Assembly: GCA_037447655.1 (NCBI GenBank)
Contig: JBBHKE010000519.1
Coordinates: 1-62,000, forward strand
Reading direction: 5' to 3'
DNA length: 62,000 nt
From: Zygnema cylindricum
Taxonomy: Eukaryota; Streptophyta; Zygnematophyceae; Zygnematales; Zygnemataceae
The translations under genes were made by a program, and so were the position numbers. Below the pieces are notes generated by a model, which searched no databases, was not told where the DNA came from, and worked only from the letters and a program-made list of their open reading frames with translations. Below, one piece after another: positions 34,080 to 44,506 of the stretch. Positions within the stretch are counted from its first letter, which is position 1. The number at the start of each line of letters is the position of its first letter.

Positions 34080-34921
34080 AGATGCCTACAAATTTCCCAT
34101 GGCGAGAGGTTTTTCCCGGTGGAATATCTTGGCTCTTTCCACAATCAGTTTTTAGACTCTTCCCTTGTCATCCATCTCTGAAGGACCATTGCTAGGGCCG
34201 ATGCAACCCTGGGCAGTATCGGATGCCTTCCAATTTACATGAAGTAAGGACGATAGGAGTGGAGAGAAGCTTACCTGCTGAATCTGTAACCCGTAGCAAT
34301 CCAACGCACCCTTCTGTCCCACTCCCCTATATCTTATTCAACTGCATATTTTTGTAGTGACCGCTTCACTGTCTGTATGTACCTTTAAGCCAAACCGTTA
34401 GCTTGCGGGTGGTCACCGCTGGGCTGCCGATGGTCAACAAGGCATTTTTCTAAGAGGTTGGAAAATTCTCTAGCAAATTCGAAGCCTTGTTCGGTAAGAA
34501 CCTCTGCAGGCGCCCCGAATTGGACTAAAACCCTTTGCAAAAAGGTATCTGTATTTGCCTTGGACTCCATTCGAGGCAAAACATCCAACTCGATCTACTT
34601 GGAAAAATGTTTGATCATGACCAGCATGAAGCGGTTACCCCGCCAGCTGGTCGGAAGAGGTCCCTAAAGATCCAAATACCACGTATAAAACATCCCCCTG
34701 ATAGGAAGCAAATGAAGCTCAGTCCCGCCTTTTTTTTCAAAAGTTGCCTTGACTAGATCGCATGAGGAGCAAGTCTGCACAATTTGGTTAACTAGGGTCC
34801 GCAACCCGTGCCACCAATAAGAGCCCGTAACCAAGGAAGTGGTTTGCTTTTGCCCAAAGTGTCCACATTGTTGATGGAGATTAGAAATCAGAGTTTGTTG
34901 TTGTGAGGGGGGAAGATGCAC
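34080..34921 (-). pseudogene. Gypsy integrase (broken)
   Basis: An HHCC-type zinc-binding part is visible (HLPPSQQQTLISNLHQQCGH, then CSSCDLVKATF), followed by the GPLP-type core start. The core continues FGAPAEVLTEQGFEFA and GDHPQANGLAER, and a C-terminal piece reads SPYFM.YGRHPILP. The central acidic residue expected in TDQG is Glu here. Several stops divide the frame. Confidence 0.8.
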
Positions 34922-35257
34922 TTTCCTCGTGCCGTATGTCTATTTCTGTAGGAGAACGCCACTGTCCCAATCATACGTAGCTATCGGGGTTTGTACTCAG
35001 GATAATTTAATTCCAATCAAGTGGGAAAGTGGCGAACCCTGCTGGATATATTGGGGAGCCTCAAGGTCATTCTAGATATCCATACGTTTTACCCTTATAG
35101 GAGCTTCTCCCTCCACGTTGGCCGAGAAAGTTGACGATTCCCCCCTAGATTGGAGAAGCTAAATAAAGGCGGAGGAAGCTCGAATGAGTCCTAGAATGAT
35201 TTGGGGGTCCTCATCATGCCGAGCCGTGGTAGAATCCATAGTGGGGGGATCATGATT

Positions 35258-35713
35258 TTAGCTAAGTACGCCAGCATTTCCATGGATTTCTCCCGCCCTG
35301 TGAACAATGTCGAAATCATATTTTTGCAGGATAAGAACCCATCTAGCGAGTTTGCCGGTTAACTTACTATAATCCATGATCCATTTCAAGGGTTGCTGAT
35401 TGAAAATCAGGTTGAAATGGACCCTGTATAGATAAGGCCGGAAATGTTGGATTGCCCTAACTGCTGCGAGTAGCTCTCCGTGGTAATAGTTATAATTCCC
35501 CTGTGCTCTGTTATTGCTTTGGCTAGCGTAAGCCAACACATATTTTGCTCTGGCTTTATCGACTTGAGCCAAAACCGCTCCCAATCCAAACGTGCTCCAA
35601 TCAGTGTAAAGGAGGAAAGGCCTTTGGTGATCACGCATCCGGAGCACGGGTGCTACTTCAGAGCATCCTTTAAGAACTAGAAGGCCATCTGTTGCTCTTC
35701 TGCCCACTGCCAT
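35258..35713 (-). pseudogene. Gypsy RNase H domain
   Basis: About 150 codons are uninterrupted. Motifs are PFLLYTDWSTFGLGAVLAQ, where the family usually has TDAS, then YYHGELLAAV and VHRAGEIHGNAGVLS, the last being a variant of GxxNxxADxLSR. The reading frame overlaps the end of the RT fragment. Confidence 0.85.
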
Positions 35714-36600
35714 TCTGGTCCTTCTGTTATAGGTGAATTGAGGGGCTGAGCGTGACTACTCAACTCAAGGATGAACTGCGGATAGTAGCTGGCCAGACCC
35801 AGAAAGGTGCGAACGATCGAGATGTTGTGTGGTGGGGGAAGGGCGGCAAGGGCTTCCACATTGACCATGTGGGGACCCACACTCCTGGAAGTCACCTCAT
35901 GTCCGACGTAAATGATTTTCTGTACCCCAAAAATACCTTTGCCTGGGTGATATTTCAAGCCCGCTGCTTGGAGTGCCCGGAGAAGGATCTGGACATGCTC
36001 AAGGTGTTCATCAAAAGTCTTTGAGAATATGATCACATCAACAATATAGCACCGGGCACAATCAATAACTCGAAGTGCTTCATTCATTGCCCGTTGGAAT
36101 TCGGCTGGTGCATTCTTCAGCCTGAATGGCATGTAAATCCATTCATAAAGTGTAGAACATGCCCAAAATACGGTTTTCTCTCTGTGCTTCAATTCCATGG
36201 CAATATGGTGGAAACCGTTCTTTATCTCTTGAGTGGAGTATAGTGGCGCAAGCAAGAGAGTAAAATATCTCCTCTGGGGTCTGCATCGGATACCAGTCAA
36301 AGATGGTGGCCGTGTTCAACATGCGATAATCTCCACACATTAGACGGGTCCTTTTTAGGAGAGAGAACTGTCGGGGAAGCGAACCCATGAAGTCCTGTTC
36401 TTTCCTGAACCAATCTAGCTTCCATTAAGGTCTCGACTTTAGCCGTGATGAATTCCCTCTCCTTAAATCAAAGAGGATACTGCTTATGCCAAACACTAGC
36501 TATCTTGTCTATCAAATCAATTTGGAAAGGTGTCCATTTGTAATTACCAACATCTCTTTCTAACCATGAGAACACTTGCTTGTTTTTGGCCTAAAGTTTG
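35677..36600 (-). pseudogene. Gypsy reverse transcriptase (broken)
   Basis: It is recognisable from MCGDYRMLNTAT through IKNGFHHIAMELKHREKTVF, MPFRLKNAPAEFQRAMNEAL and SARSVGPH-like thumb sequence to FLGLASYYPQFI. The catalytic YxDD is altered: CYIVDVIIFS has Val where an Asp is expected. Frames shift near 36300 and 36390. Confidence 0.85.
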
Positions 36601-36944
36601 GAGAGTCGGGCCTTCTGTTGAGGATCTACCTGCTCCCCTAGGGTCTAATCTATTTTCCTCGGCTCAAAAGTAGCCCAAGCTTTGGGCGGTCTACCCAGAG
36701 GTTAATATCGAATTCGAATCCTACCGGTGGATCTGCCCCTACCCCTTTGGCTAAGACACTACTGCTGACATGTTTCGCTAAGCTGTCGCCATATAAGCCG
36801 CTGCCCTCCCCCAATGGTAAATCTAGCGGTGGTGAAATGTGAATTTTACCCCTTTCTCTCCCTCCTCAAGCTGCAAAGTTGCTACATCGCTAACAACTGA
36901 GGAGCTTGAAGGTAAGAAGCTATTGATTCCGGGGACGTGAGTTT

Positions 36945-37937
36945 GGAAAAGGCGAGTGCATGCTTGAGCAACCATGTGATGGAATTCAAATCCATACTTT
37001 GCCTTATTGGGCTGCACCTCAAAAGGTTTGAAATACCTGATACTGCCGTGGTGCCTTTACGAAATCCCATTGCTTCTTCCCGTTCTTTGATTGTCAGTGT
37101 TGTTCCGATTCTAGCTTTGCTGTTAAAAAATATTCATACTGCTCCTTTCCTATATGCGTGGCTGGTAATGAAAGAAACTAATGTGGGAAGTTCTTTTTGT
37201 GGGAATCCTGGTCGATTGCGTCAAAATAATAGAGAGCGGTTGGGTTTTGTCATAGGGGTGGCCATTCTTCCTTCCCTAAGTATCTGCTGCACATAATTTT
37301 TTGGGTCAGGTTTCTACTTATCGAACAATTGCCGGAGGAGTGGAAGCGACATCATATAGGTCCAATATGCCTTAATTCTATGAGCTCGTGATCTCATCTC
37401 AGCGGCGTCGAAAACCAAGGGAGCTCTTAAAATCCGGTTTACCTGATTCTAGCTATCTACAACATGTTTCTGTTTATCATCTCCCGGGTGAACATTCTCC
37501 GCAACGTACCCCACCGGTGTGTCATAGAGGTGTTGAAGCCACGAGTTTAATTTGATCATCTGATAAAATGTTCCACTCTAACGGTCTTGATGCCCTTTTC
37601 CTTGTCTTGCTAGGGAGTATCCCTAACAAGGCCATCGTGCCAACACCAGATCTAATGTTCCCAAACTGTCTAGATGTTGTGCCATGATGTTTTCTATGTT
37701 TTAGGGAAAAATCCGGTGAGCTTTGGAAATGGCCGACACTAGATGTTGCTAAGGGTATAGGTTGTGCAGTTCTTCGAGGCGGTGTTCGTTGACAGCCCGT
37801 GCCTCGGGTGATATCTCCACTATAGCATATGACTCCACTCGATATCCTATTTTCAAAACCGCTTCCAAATCGGAATAAATTCCTGAAAATAGAGATAAAA
37901 TACGGAGTCCTGCATCGGGGATTGTAAATGACACCAC
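36945..37937 (-). pseudogene. C5-cytosine DNA methyltransferase domain in gypsy pol
   Basis: The conserved methyltransferase motifs occur in order in a single frame interrupted by stops. Motif I is LRILSLFSGI (37907-37878), then AIVEISPEARAV. Motif IV is DLVLARWPC followed by TAG where the PCQ Gln should be (37625-37623), then GKGHQD. Motif VI is YVAENVHPGDD (Glu-Asn-Val at 37499-37491). Motif VIII is AEMRSRAHRIKAYW (near 37400). There is a late TIKEREEAMGF, and a motif-X-like QSMDLNSITWLL (near 37000-36966). The family transfers methyl groups from S-adenosylmethionine to cytosine. The late motifs resemble the Dnmt3/DRM group, tentatively. It lies between the protease and reverse transcriptase of the same element. 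Six or more stops make it inactive. Confidence 0.88.
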
Positions 37938-38339
37938 TTGTCTGTTTAATTCTTTGCTATCTGACTTGTCTTGGGATGCCTCTAACCGGTTGGTGGAAAA
38001 TGTGTTCTCAAGGGTAAAGTTGAGAAGGTCTGATCCACTCCCCGCCGGAGTTTTGCCACCTTTAATAATCTATTTTTGCATTCCTCTTCCCACCACTTGG
38101 AAATGGGGAATTGCTAGATCTCTTCTTCTATATATCTCTGAAATTGTCAAACAGTTCCGTCGGAGAGGATGTAGCATACACATGGTAACAACTCGACACC
38201 GAGACATTTATCTTTCCCCAGTTCCATAAATCTAGAGGAACCACCACTTTGGTTCTTTCGGGATTGCCGGGTCCCGAACTGTAGATTGTTCTTTCCACAC
38301 GCTTAAACCCATTTTCAGCCGTGTCTAAGTTGCCATTCC

Positions 38340-38846
38340 CAACATAATTTCAAATTGAGTCCCTTCCACCACTAACAAAGGAAGCTTAGTTTTCACCTGT
38401 TGGCCGGCGTCATCAGAAAATTCGCTTTCCATGGCCTTGACAATTCCATGGACTAGCTGAGTGTTGCTCCTGATGATGCTTAAGCAGATGTTACTTGGGC
38501 ATATTTATGGCCGGAGTTCCTCGGGCATTTTTTGCAAAGCAAAGGTTGTGATGAGTTTGGGGAGCGCTCCAGTGTCAACCACACCGTCCTCGTATCCTCC
38601 GTACCTGTTGAGTTTGAAGATCCCTTTTCGGTTCAGTATAAGAGCAACGCATAAGGCTTTGTAGTCCCCATCCACCATAGGGGTTTTCTGATATGCAAAC
38701 AAAAATAGTGAGTTCGTTGGGGTTGCCGTGTCAACTTTTACTTTTCCCGAGGGGATCTCTTCTTTTTGTGCCTGTATGAGGATTTCTTTGGGCAGGTTGT
38801 GGAAGGATGTTACAGTCTTGACGTGTGTAAGGGCGTACGGCATAAG
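38340..38846 (-). pseudogene. Gypsy aspartic protease region
   Basis: The active-site-like motif is VVDTGALPKLITTFAL (near 38584-38540). About 55 codons later comes a flap-like region with VEGTQFEIMLG. The normal active site is D-T/S-G, and it is intact here. The upstream end is cut by the ATAAG-flanked LTR element at 38847. Confidence 0.75.
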
Positions 38847-40149
38847 TGTTGTTTTTGGAAGATTCATTTTCGTACATGCGTGCGCTCGCATGTTCGCATA
38901 CTTAGTAACCAAATGTAATATGGTGGTTCGAATGGATTTGTAGTTGGGGGGGTAATTGTACGAATGAATTTAAAGTGACGTAAATTACAAATTGAGTGAC
39001 GCGAAGAAGCGTACGAATAATACGGAATACAAAATGGAAATGGACGGCGGATCGCTTCGCGATCCGATATGAAATGTTTGAAATATTTAAATTGTACGCC
39101 GGCCGTACGGAATCTAATGTGACGGGCAACAATTATGGAAAGTACGCGATGGTACAAAAGAATCTTTTTGGATAAGTATACTTCAATTTTGACGTGCGGC
39201 ATTTATGACGAAGTACGCGGTTTTCGGTACGGACAAGATTTTGATGGTACTGTATTATTTCAACGAGTGGATTGTGTTGTACTTCGAAGGCGGACGGCGT
39301 CCGCCGCTTTTTGATGGATCACACTATTTTGAGAATGTATGATCAAGTGGGCCGTAAGTATGTGACATCGGCTTGCTGCGTGGACTTATCGACAAGTGAC
39401 TAAGCAAGTTGTCACTTATGACGCGGATTTTTGGATGCGTCGGTGTAAATATTTGAAGCATCAATGTTTTGTCTTATTTGAATTAATGATTTAGTGTTGA
39501 TTAAAATAGTTATATTTTAGGTGATCAATGAGGATATCGACAGTTTAATTGTGTGTCTTTATGTGTCGTATTTGTAGACAAGTGTACGCTTACGATTGCT
39601 TGTCTTTCAGGTGTACGCTTACGATTAGTTTACTCTTACTAAAAGGTTATTATGCGTAAATAGGATTTAGTGACAGTAACGTAATTTATGACACTTAGTG
39701 ATTATTTGACAGCTCACAAGTGTATATATAGGAATGAGCTTTGTTAGGAATGAATCATCAATGCTGGTTAGTAAAGTGGGGACCAAAGATGTAGTATTTT
39801 AGGGTTGTCGATTAGGTCATGCACTTTGAATGATATAATGATTATACCTTGATTATACTCTTGTTTATGTGTGATGCATTTGTTTTTATTATTTGTGTTG
39901 TTTTGTATATGTTTGATATGCATTGTTTATGCATTTGTCCTAGGGTTTGTTTATGTCGATTATTCCATCAAACCTTAGATGTTGTCATAGGGTTTATTTA
40001 TGTTGATTATTCCATGAAACCCTAAATGTTGTTGTATGTTAAATGGAGGATGCATTTCAAATGATTGTTCGTCGACCTATTTTTTTTCTTAGCTTTTTGC
40101 ATGATAGTTTGGGTGGCTTCTGCGGTCTATTTTAGACCAAAGAACAACA
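38847..40149 (+). repeat. Non-autonomous element 5' LTR
   Basis: It begins TGTTGTTTTTGGAAG and ends AAAGAACAACA, with short inverted ends TGTTGTT/AACAACA. A TATA box (TATATATA) is at 39723-39730. A perfect inverted GATCGCTTCGCGATC lies near 39050. Open frames of 112 codons on the opposite strand exist only because the LTR is duplicated. Confidence 0.92.
39723..39730 (+). promoter_or_regulatory. TATA box in non-autonomous LTR
   Basis: TATATATA is followed by GGAATGAGC. The position, about two thirds into the LTR, would put the transcript start near 39755. The identical copy in the other LTR is at 41933-41940. Confidence 0.6.
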
Positions 40150-40163
40150 GGTTATGGGCCCAC
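40150..40163 (+). promoter_or_regulatory. Primer-binding site, non-autonomous element
   Basis: GGTTATGGGCCCAC directly follows the LTR. It is complementary to the anticodon arm of initiator tRNA-Met, as in the copia elements here. That identifies a copia-type element with a half-tRNA primer as the likely partner. Confidence 0.85.
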
Positions 40164-41056
40164 ACCCCATCTATCATATGTTAGGTTAAGTCGAGATAGG
40201 TTTGTGTCACACGCATTGTAGCGGGTTAATTTTGTTCTTGCTGGTTGTATTGCAGTAATGGTGTCTTAGTACCCATGAGATCGGCCTTATCATAGTGTTG
40301 GTATGTGCCGAGTTTAATCTTGCATCGCCCCAAGGGTTAACTTAGTGACAGTGCCGAAATGTCTACCCTCAATGAAAATGATAAATTATGAGAAATGATA
40401 TTTTATTTTTGGAAAATACATATTCGTTTGATGGAGAGATGTGGAAGGAGGAGTTTCGACGTTTGGGGGAGAGAGATCCGGAAGGTGGAGTTGTGACATG
40501 TGGTAGAGATATCCAAATATTGTGGATCGATGATTGTTGAAAATTGGATTTGTAATGTAGATTTTGAGTTGTTGGAAAATTTTGGGAAATGTGACATTAT
40601 TAGAATTTTTGGGAAAATACTATTTGTTAAATATATTTTTAATGGGAAATTTTGGGATCAGATTATTAAATGAAAAAGAAAAAGAAAAAGAAAAATTGAA
40701 ATCTAGATTTGATATAGTTGAGATAGAAATTTTGAGTTGGGATATATTATTAGTGTGATCTTTTGGCTTTAATTTTTAGTTGATTTGTGATAGAATTTTG
40801 GGAATGTAGATCCGGATTTAGATATTGGAAGGAATTATTTTTATTGTAATCAGAAAATGAAAATATATATATATATTATGTATTATGAAATTTGGATGGT
40901 ATGTGGAGGCATCGGAAGCGATGGTGGAACAAGTGGGAAAATTCAGGCGGAGGCATTTGGCGGATTCAGGAGACAGCAGGAGGTAACAGTGATCTATGGA
41001 GTGTGACAGATGATGACGTGGCGTCATGGATTTACGAAACTAAATCTTCGGGGGAG
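40164..41056 (+). other. Interior of non-autonomous element
   Basis: No frame encodes gag or pol motifs. The sequence is AT-rich with an (AAAAAG)n-like stretch near 40672-40695 and TATATATATATAT near 40864. It ends in the purine tract TTCGGGGGAG. It presumably holds only packaging and priming signals. Confidence 0.8.
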
Positions 41057-42359
41057 TGTTGTTTTTGGAAGATTCATTTTCGTACATGCGTGCGCTCGCA
41101 TGTTCGCATACTTAGTAACCAAATGTAATATGGTGGTTCGAATGGATTTGTAGTTGGGGGGGTAATTGTACGAATGAATTTAAAGTGACGTAAATTACAA
41201 ATTGAGTGACGCGAAGAAGCGTACGAATAATACGGAATACAAAATGGAAATGGACGGCGGATCGCTTCGCGATCCGATATGAAATGTTTGAAATATTTAA
41301 ATTGTACGCCGGCCGTACGGAATCTAATGTGACGGGCAACAATTATGGAAAGTACGCGATGGTACAAAAGAATCTTTTTGGATAAGTATACTTCAATTTT
41401 GACGTGCGGCATTTATGACGAAGTACGCGGTTTTCGGTACGGACAAGATTTTGATGGTACTGTATTATTTCAACGAGTGGATTGTGTTGTACTTCGAAGG
41501 CGGACGGCGTCCGCCGCTTTTTGATGGATCACACTATTTTGAGAATGTATGATCAAGTGGGCCGTAAGTATGTGACATCGGCTTGCTGCGTGGACTTATC
41601 GACAAGTGACTAAGCAAGTTGTCACTTATGACGCGGATTTTTGGATGCGTCGGTGTAAATATTTGAAGCATCAATGTTTTGTCTTATTTGAATTAATGAT
41701 TTAGTGTTGATTAAAATAGTTATATTTTAGGTGATCAATGAGGATATCGACAGTTTAATTGTGTGTCTTTATGTGTCGTATTTGTAGACAAGTGTACGCT
41801 TACGATTGCTTGTCTTTCAGGTGTACGCTTACGATTAGTTTACTCTTACTAAAAGGTTATTATGCGTAAATAGGATTTAGTGACAGTAACGTAATTTATG
41901 ACACTTAGTGATTATTTGACAGCTCACAAGTGTATATATAGGAATGAGCTTTGTTAGGAATGAATCATCAATGCTGGTTAGTAAAGTGGGGACCAAAGAT
42001 GTAGTATTTTAGGGTTGTCGATTAGGTCATGCACTTTGAATGATATAATGATTATACCTTGATTATACTCTTGTTTATGTGTGATGCATTTGTTTTTATT
42101 ATTTGTGTTGTTTTGTATATGTTTGATATGCATTGTTTATGCATTTGTCCTAGGGTTTGTTTATGTCGATTATTCCATCAAACCTTAGATGTTGTCATAG
42201 GGTTTATTTATGTTGATTATTCCATGAAACCCTAAATGTTGTTGTATGTTAAATGGAGGATGCATTTCAAATGATTGTTCGTCGACCTATTTTTTTTCTT
42301 AGCTTTTTGCATGATAGTTTGGGTGGCTTCTGCGGTCTATTTTAGACCAAAGAACAACA
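41057..42359 (+). repeat. Non-autonomous element 3' LTR
   Basis: This copy matches 38847-40149 in length and, as far as I can compare by eye, in every base, including the TATATATA at 41933-41940. It is followed by ATAAG (42360-42364). Confidence 0.92.
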
Positions 42360-42364
42360 ATAAG

Positions 42365-43069
42365 GTGCTGGATTAGCATGATAACCGGCTTCGAGGAAGG
42401 ATGGGGAGCTTTCAGTGAGGATCTAGAGGAATCTGGTTTTTGCGGATCCTAATCCTTTCCTTCTTTCTCGTCATTCTCGGAGCAGGAATTTGGGACCGGT
42501 GGGGTATTTGGAGTGTCATTTTTTGGGCATTCTACCATATATCTTTCAAACCACTCTTGATTGTCATTTTTCTCTCTTTCTAGTGTCTCCTTTTCCCGTT
42601 GTTGTTTCTCACTCTGGTAGTTTTAGAAACCGGGAGGCAGTTTAGGTTAGATAGGCAAAGATGGCTGATGAGCCAGTTTGATCATGAGGCCAATGTCGTT
42701 ATTATGGATCACCGCCTGGGGAGTAAATGACAAAGGCCCGGTAGCCTTCCGGTTGTGGTCCCCCTGACCCATTTTTTGCTTGTCTCTCGTTTGCTCCGAG
42801 GTGGAATTGCACAATTGTTGACATTTATCTCCAACCCCTACATTCCAAGCTCCAGCCAGGGTAGTTTGTGCATGGTGGGCACTTACGGGTTCTACATCCC
42901 AACCCATTAAATTGTGATTTTGCTTTAAAGCTGAAGCTCCGCGAGTTTCTGTAACAACTTTTATTTCTGTTTTTGGAGTCGTTGTGCAGCCATGAGAGGA
43001 GCAAGCCGTGAAGGAGAATTGAAGCAAAGGGTAGCCAACTATGTAGCCATTGCAGCCAGTCGTTGACAC
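42365..43069 (-). pseudogene. Gypsy gag-pol linker segment
   Basis: This minus-strand frame continues the gypsy element between the CCHC knuckle and the protease. One open stretch of about 140 codons (42647-43069) is rich in Thr, Ser, Asn and Gln and has no domain that I recognise. It is assigned by position only. Confidence 0.55.
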
Positions 43070-43223
43070 TACTGCAAGATGATGATCTTCGGTGTAAGTC
43101 TGGTCAGAGCCACTAATGCTTTTAGGTTCTTCTCAGGTAAGCATAATTCTGCGTCCCTAGAGATAGAGAAGTTCAAGTGAGAAGGTTAAAGGTAGTTTCT
43201 CCTTCTCCAGTGAACAAGGCGAA

Positions 43224-43428
43224 TTACATCATTTCTTTGGGGAACCCATTATTTCGGAAACATTGTGTTTCCTTATGCCCGATGAAACCACAAGCCTTGC
43301 ATTTTGTTCCTTCAGAGTTGTATTTGCTGCGGATTTCATTTGATATCCGGGCGTCATCAAATTTGGGAAGTTTGATTTGTCGTAGGTGGGATTGGGACAT
43401 TTTGCCGGTTTCTCCTCGGGGAGTCAAA
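43224..43428 (-). pseudogene. Gypsy gag nucleocapsid zinc knuckle
   Basis: It contains a complete CCHC motif, CKACGFIGHKETQC, in a basic, short context. It continues upstream in the piece on the far side of E6 (56387 onward), which shows that E6 inserted within gag. Confidence 0.8.
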
Positions 43429-44506
43429 TGTAGAAATTGATGGTAAGTTTAGTAATTTCTTGGTCTAAAATAAAATACAAAAAAGAAGCCAAGGCAGTGT
43501 GCCTCTAACTTCTCTCTTCAACTCCCACACTTGTTGCAGTCAGTGAAAGTCGAAGATGAAGCTAGAGCCATGGCTGCCTATGCTATCCGGAGATTTACGG
43601 GTAGTAGATAAGTTGATTTACAGTAGTAAATAAGTTGATTTTCTAATTTACTAAAAGTAGAGCTGTCAGAACCAGGATTTGATCTTGGTTCCTACTGGCC
43701 GTCAGAGCTGCCGGTATCAAGTAGCTCTATCCATTTAGTCTATGACGAGTGATAAATTACATACGGTTTGATAATTAGATAAACATTTCTACGCTGACAA
43801 ATTCATTTAACGTTAACTATTTACAGGATACATAGATTCGGTTACGTAAAAGTACGGATTAATATACGGACAAGAAACAAGTACCGCGCACTTGTTTCGA
43901 TAGTGAAACGAATATCGCGCAAGTATTTATTACGACTACGATTAAAATATGCATTTAAATCAAATGGCTGGAATGAATGCCGAGATCACGGAAAAAGGTT
44001 TTCGGCGGTTTTTGGTCATCGCCACATCGGATGACACGTAGCAAAATGACATTGGATCGCGCCATCTCTAGAGATTAAAGGAGCAAATCCGGATATACCA
44101 CGTGTCGACATTTAGGCCATGTCGTACAGTATCCGTACAGAAAGTACACCGGCAGTTGTACTTCTATGTACACAAGAGTAATATGATTGGTTCCGTACAT
44201 CAGTAGATAGAGTTTGTGAGAGAGATAGGACTTAGAAAAATTGGTTGATAGGACCCTCTCTACTAGAGAGCTTCTATACAAAAGGTCAACTTTGACCCTC
44301 CATAACTTACTCCTCAAGGTACCAAATTCAAAGATTCTTTTTGCTATCGACTCAAGGAAGTCTTCCCTTCACAAGAAGAAGGTGATTAGAGTTTTTGTTT
44401 GCCAAGGTGGCAGTTATTCGTGCTGAAAGACAAAGGGGTCAGGGTTATCCTACAGGCTTTGTGTGAGCTGCTTACTCTGAGGTCCTATGGAGGTCTCAGA
44501 GTTGCA
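43429..44506 (+). repeat. E6 5' LTR
   Basis: The LTR begins TGTAGAAATTGATGG and ends CAGAGTTGCA. It has an antisense tRNA-like module at 43665-43750 and decayed leader hairpins near 44350-44420. TGCCA-AGG-TGGCA is still intact. Confidence 0.9.
43665..43750 (-). other. Antisense tRNA-like module in E6 5' LTR
   Basis: The minus strand reads TAGACTAAATGGATAGAGC (A-box and D-arm context) and later AGATCAAATCC (B box). A T4 tract follows (AAAA on plus near 43653). Confidence 0.65.

Larger units (their letters stand above)
38842..42364 (-). mobile_element. Non-autonomous LTR element, identical LTRs
   Basis: Two LTRs of exactly 1303 bp (38847-40149 and 41057-42359) flank a 907-bp interior without coding capacity. 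The target duplication ATAAG is at 38842-38846 and 42360-42364. I found no difference between the LTRs by eye, so the insertion is very recent. The primer-binding site follows the first LTR and the purine tract CTTCGGGGGAG precedes the second. The element itself reads on the plus strand. It sits in the gypsy pol between the gag remnant and protease and must be mobilised by proteins from another element. Confidence 0.9.

Noticed and set aside
37749-37937. Host methyltransferase gene
   Set aside because: The domain is in the same orientation as, and flanked on both sides by, gypsy protease and reverse transcriptase on a continuous stretch, so it belongs to the element.
38864-39202. 112-codon ORF present twice, identically (also at 41074-41412)
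   Set aside because: It lies inside the two identical LTRs of the non-autonomous element. Identity reflects recent insertion rather than a gene family.
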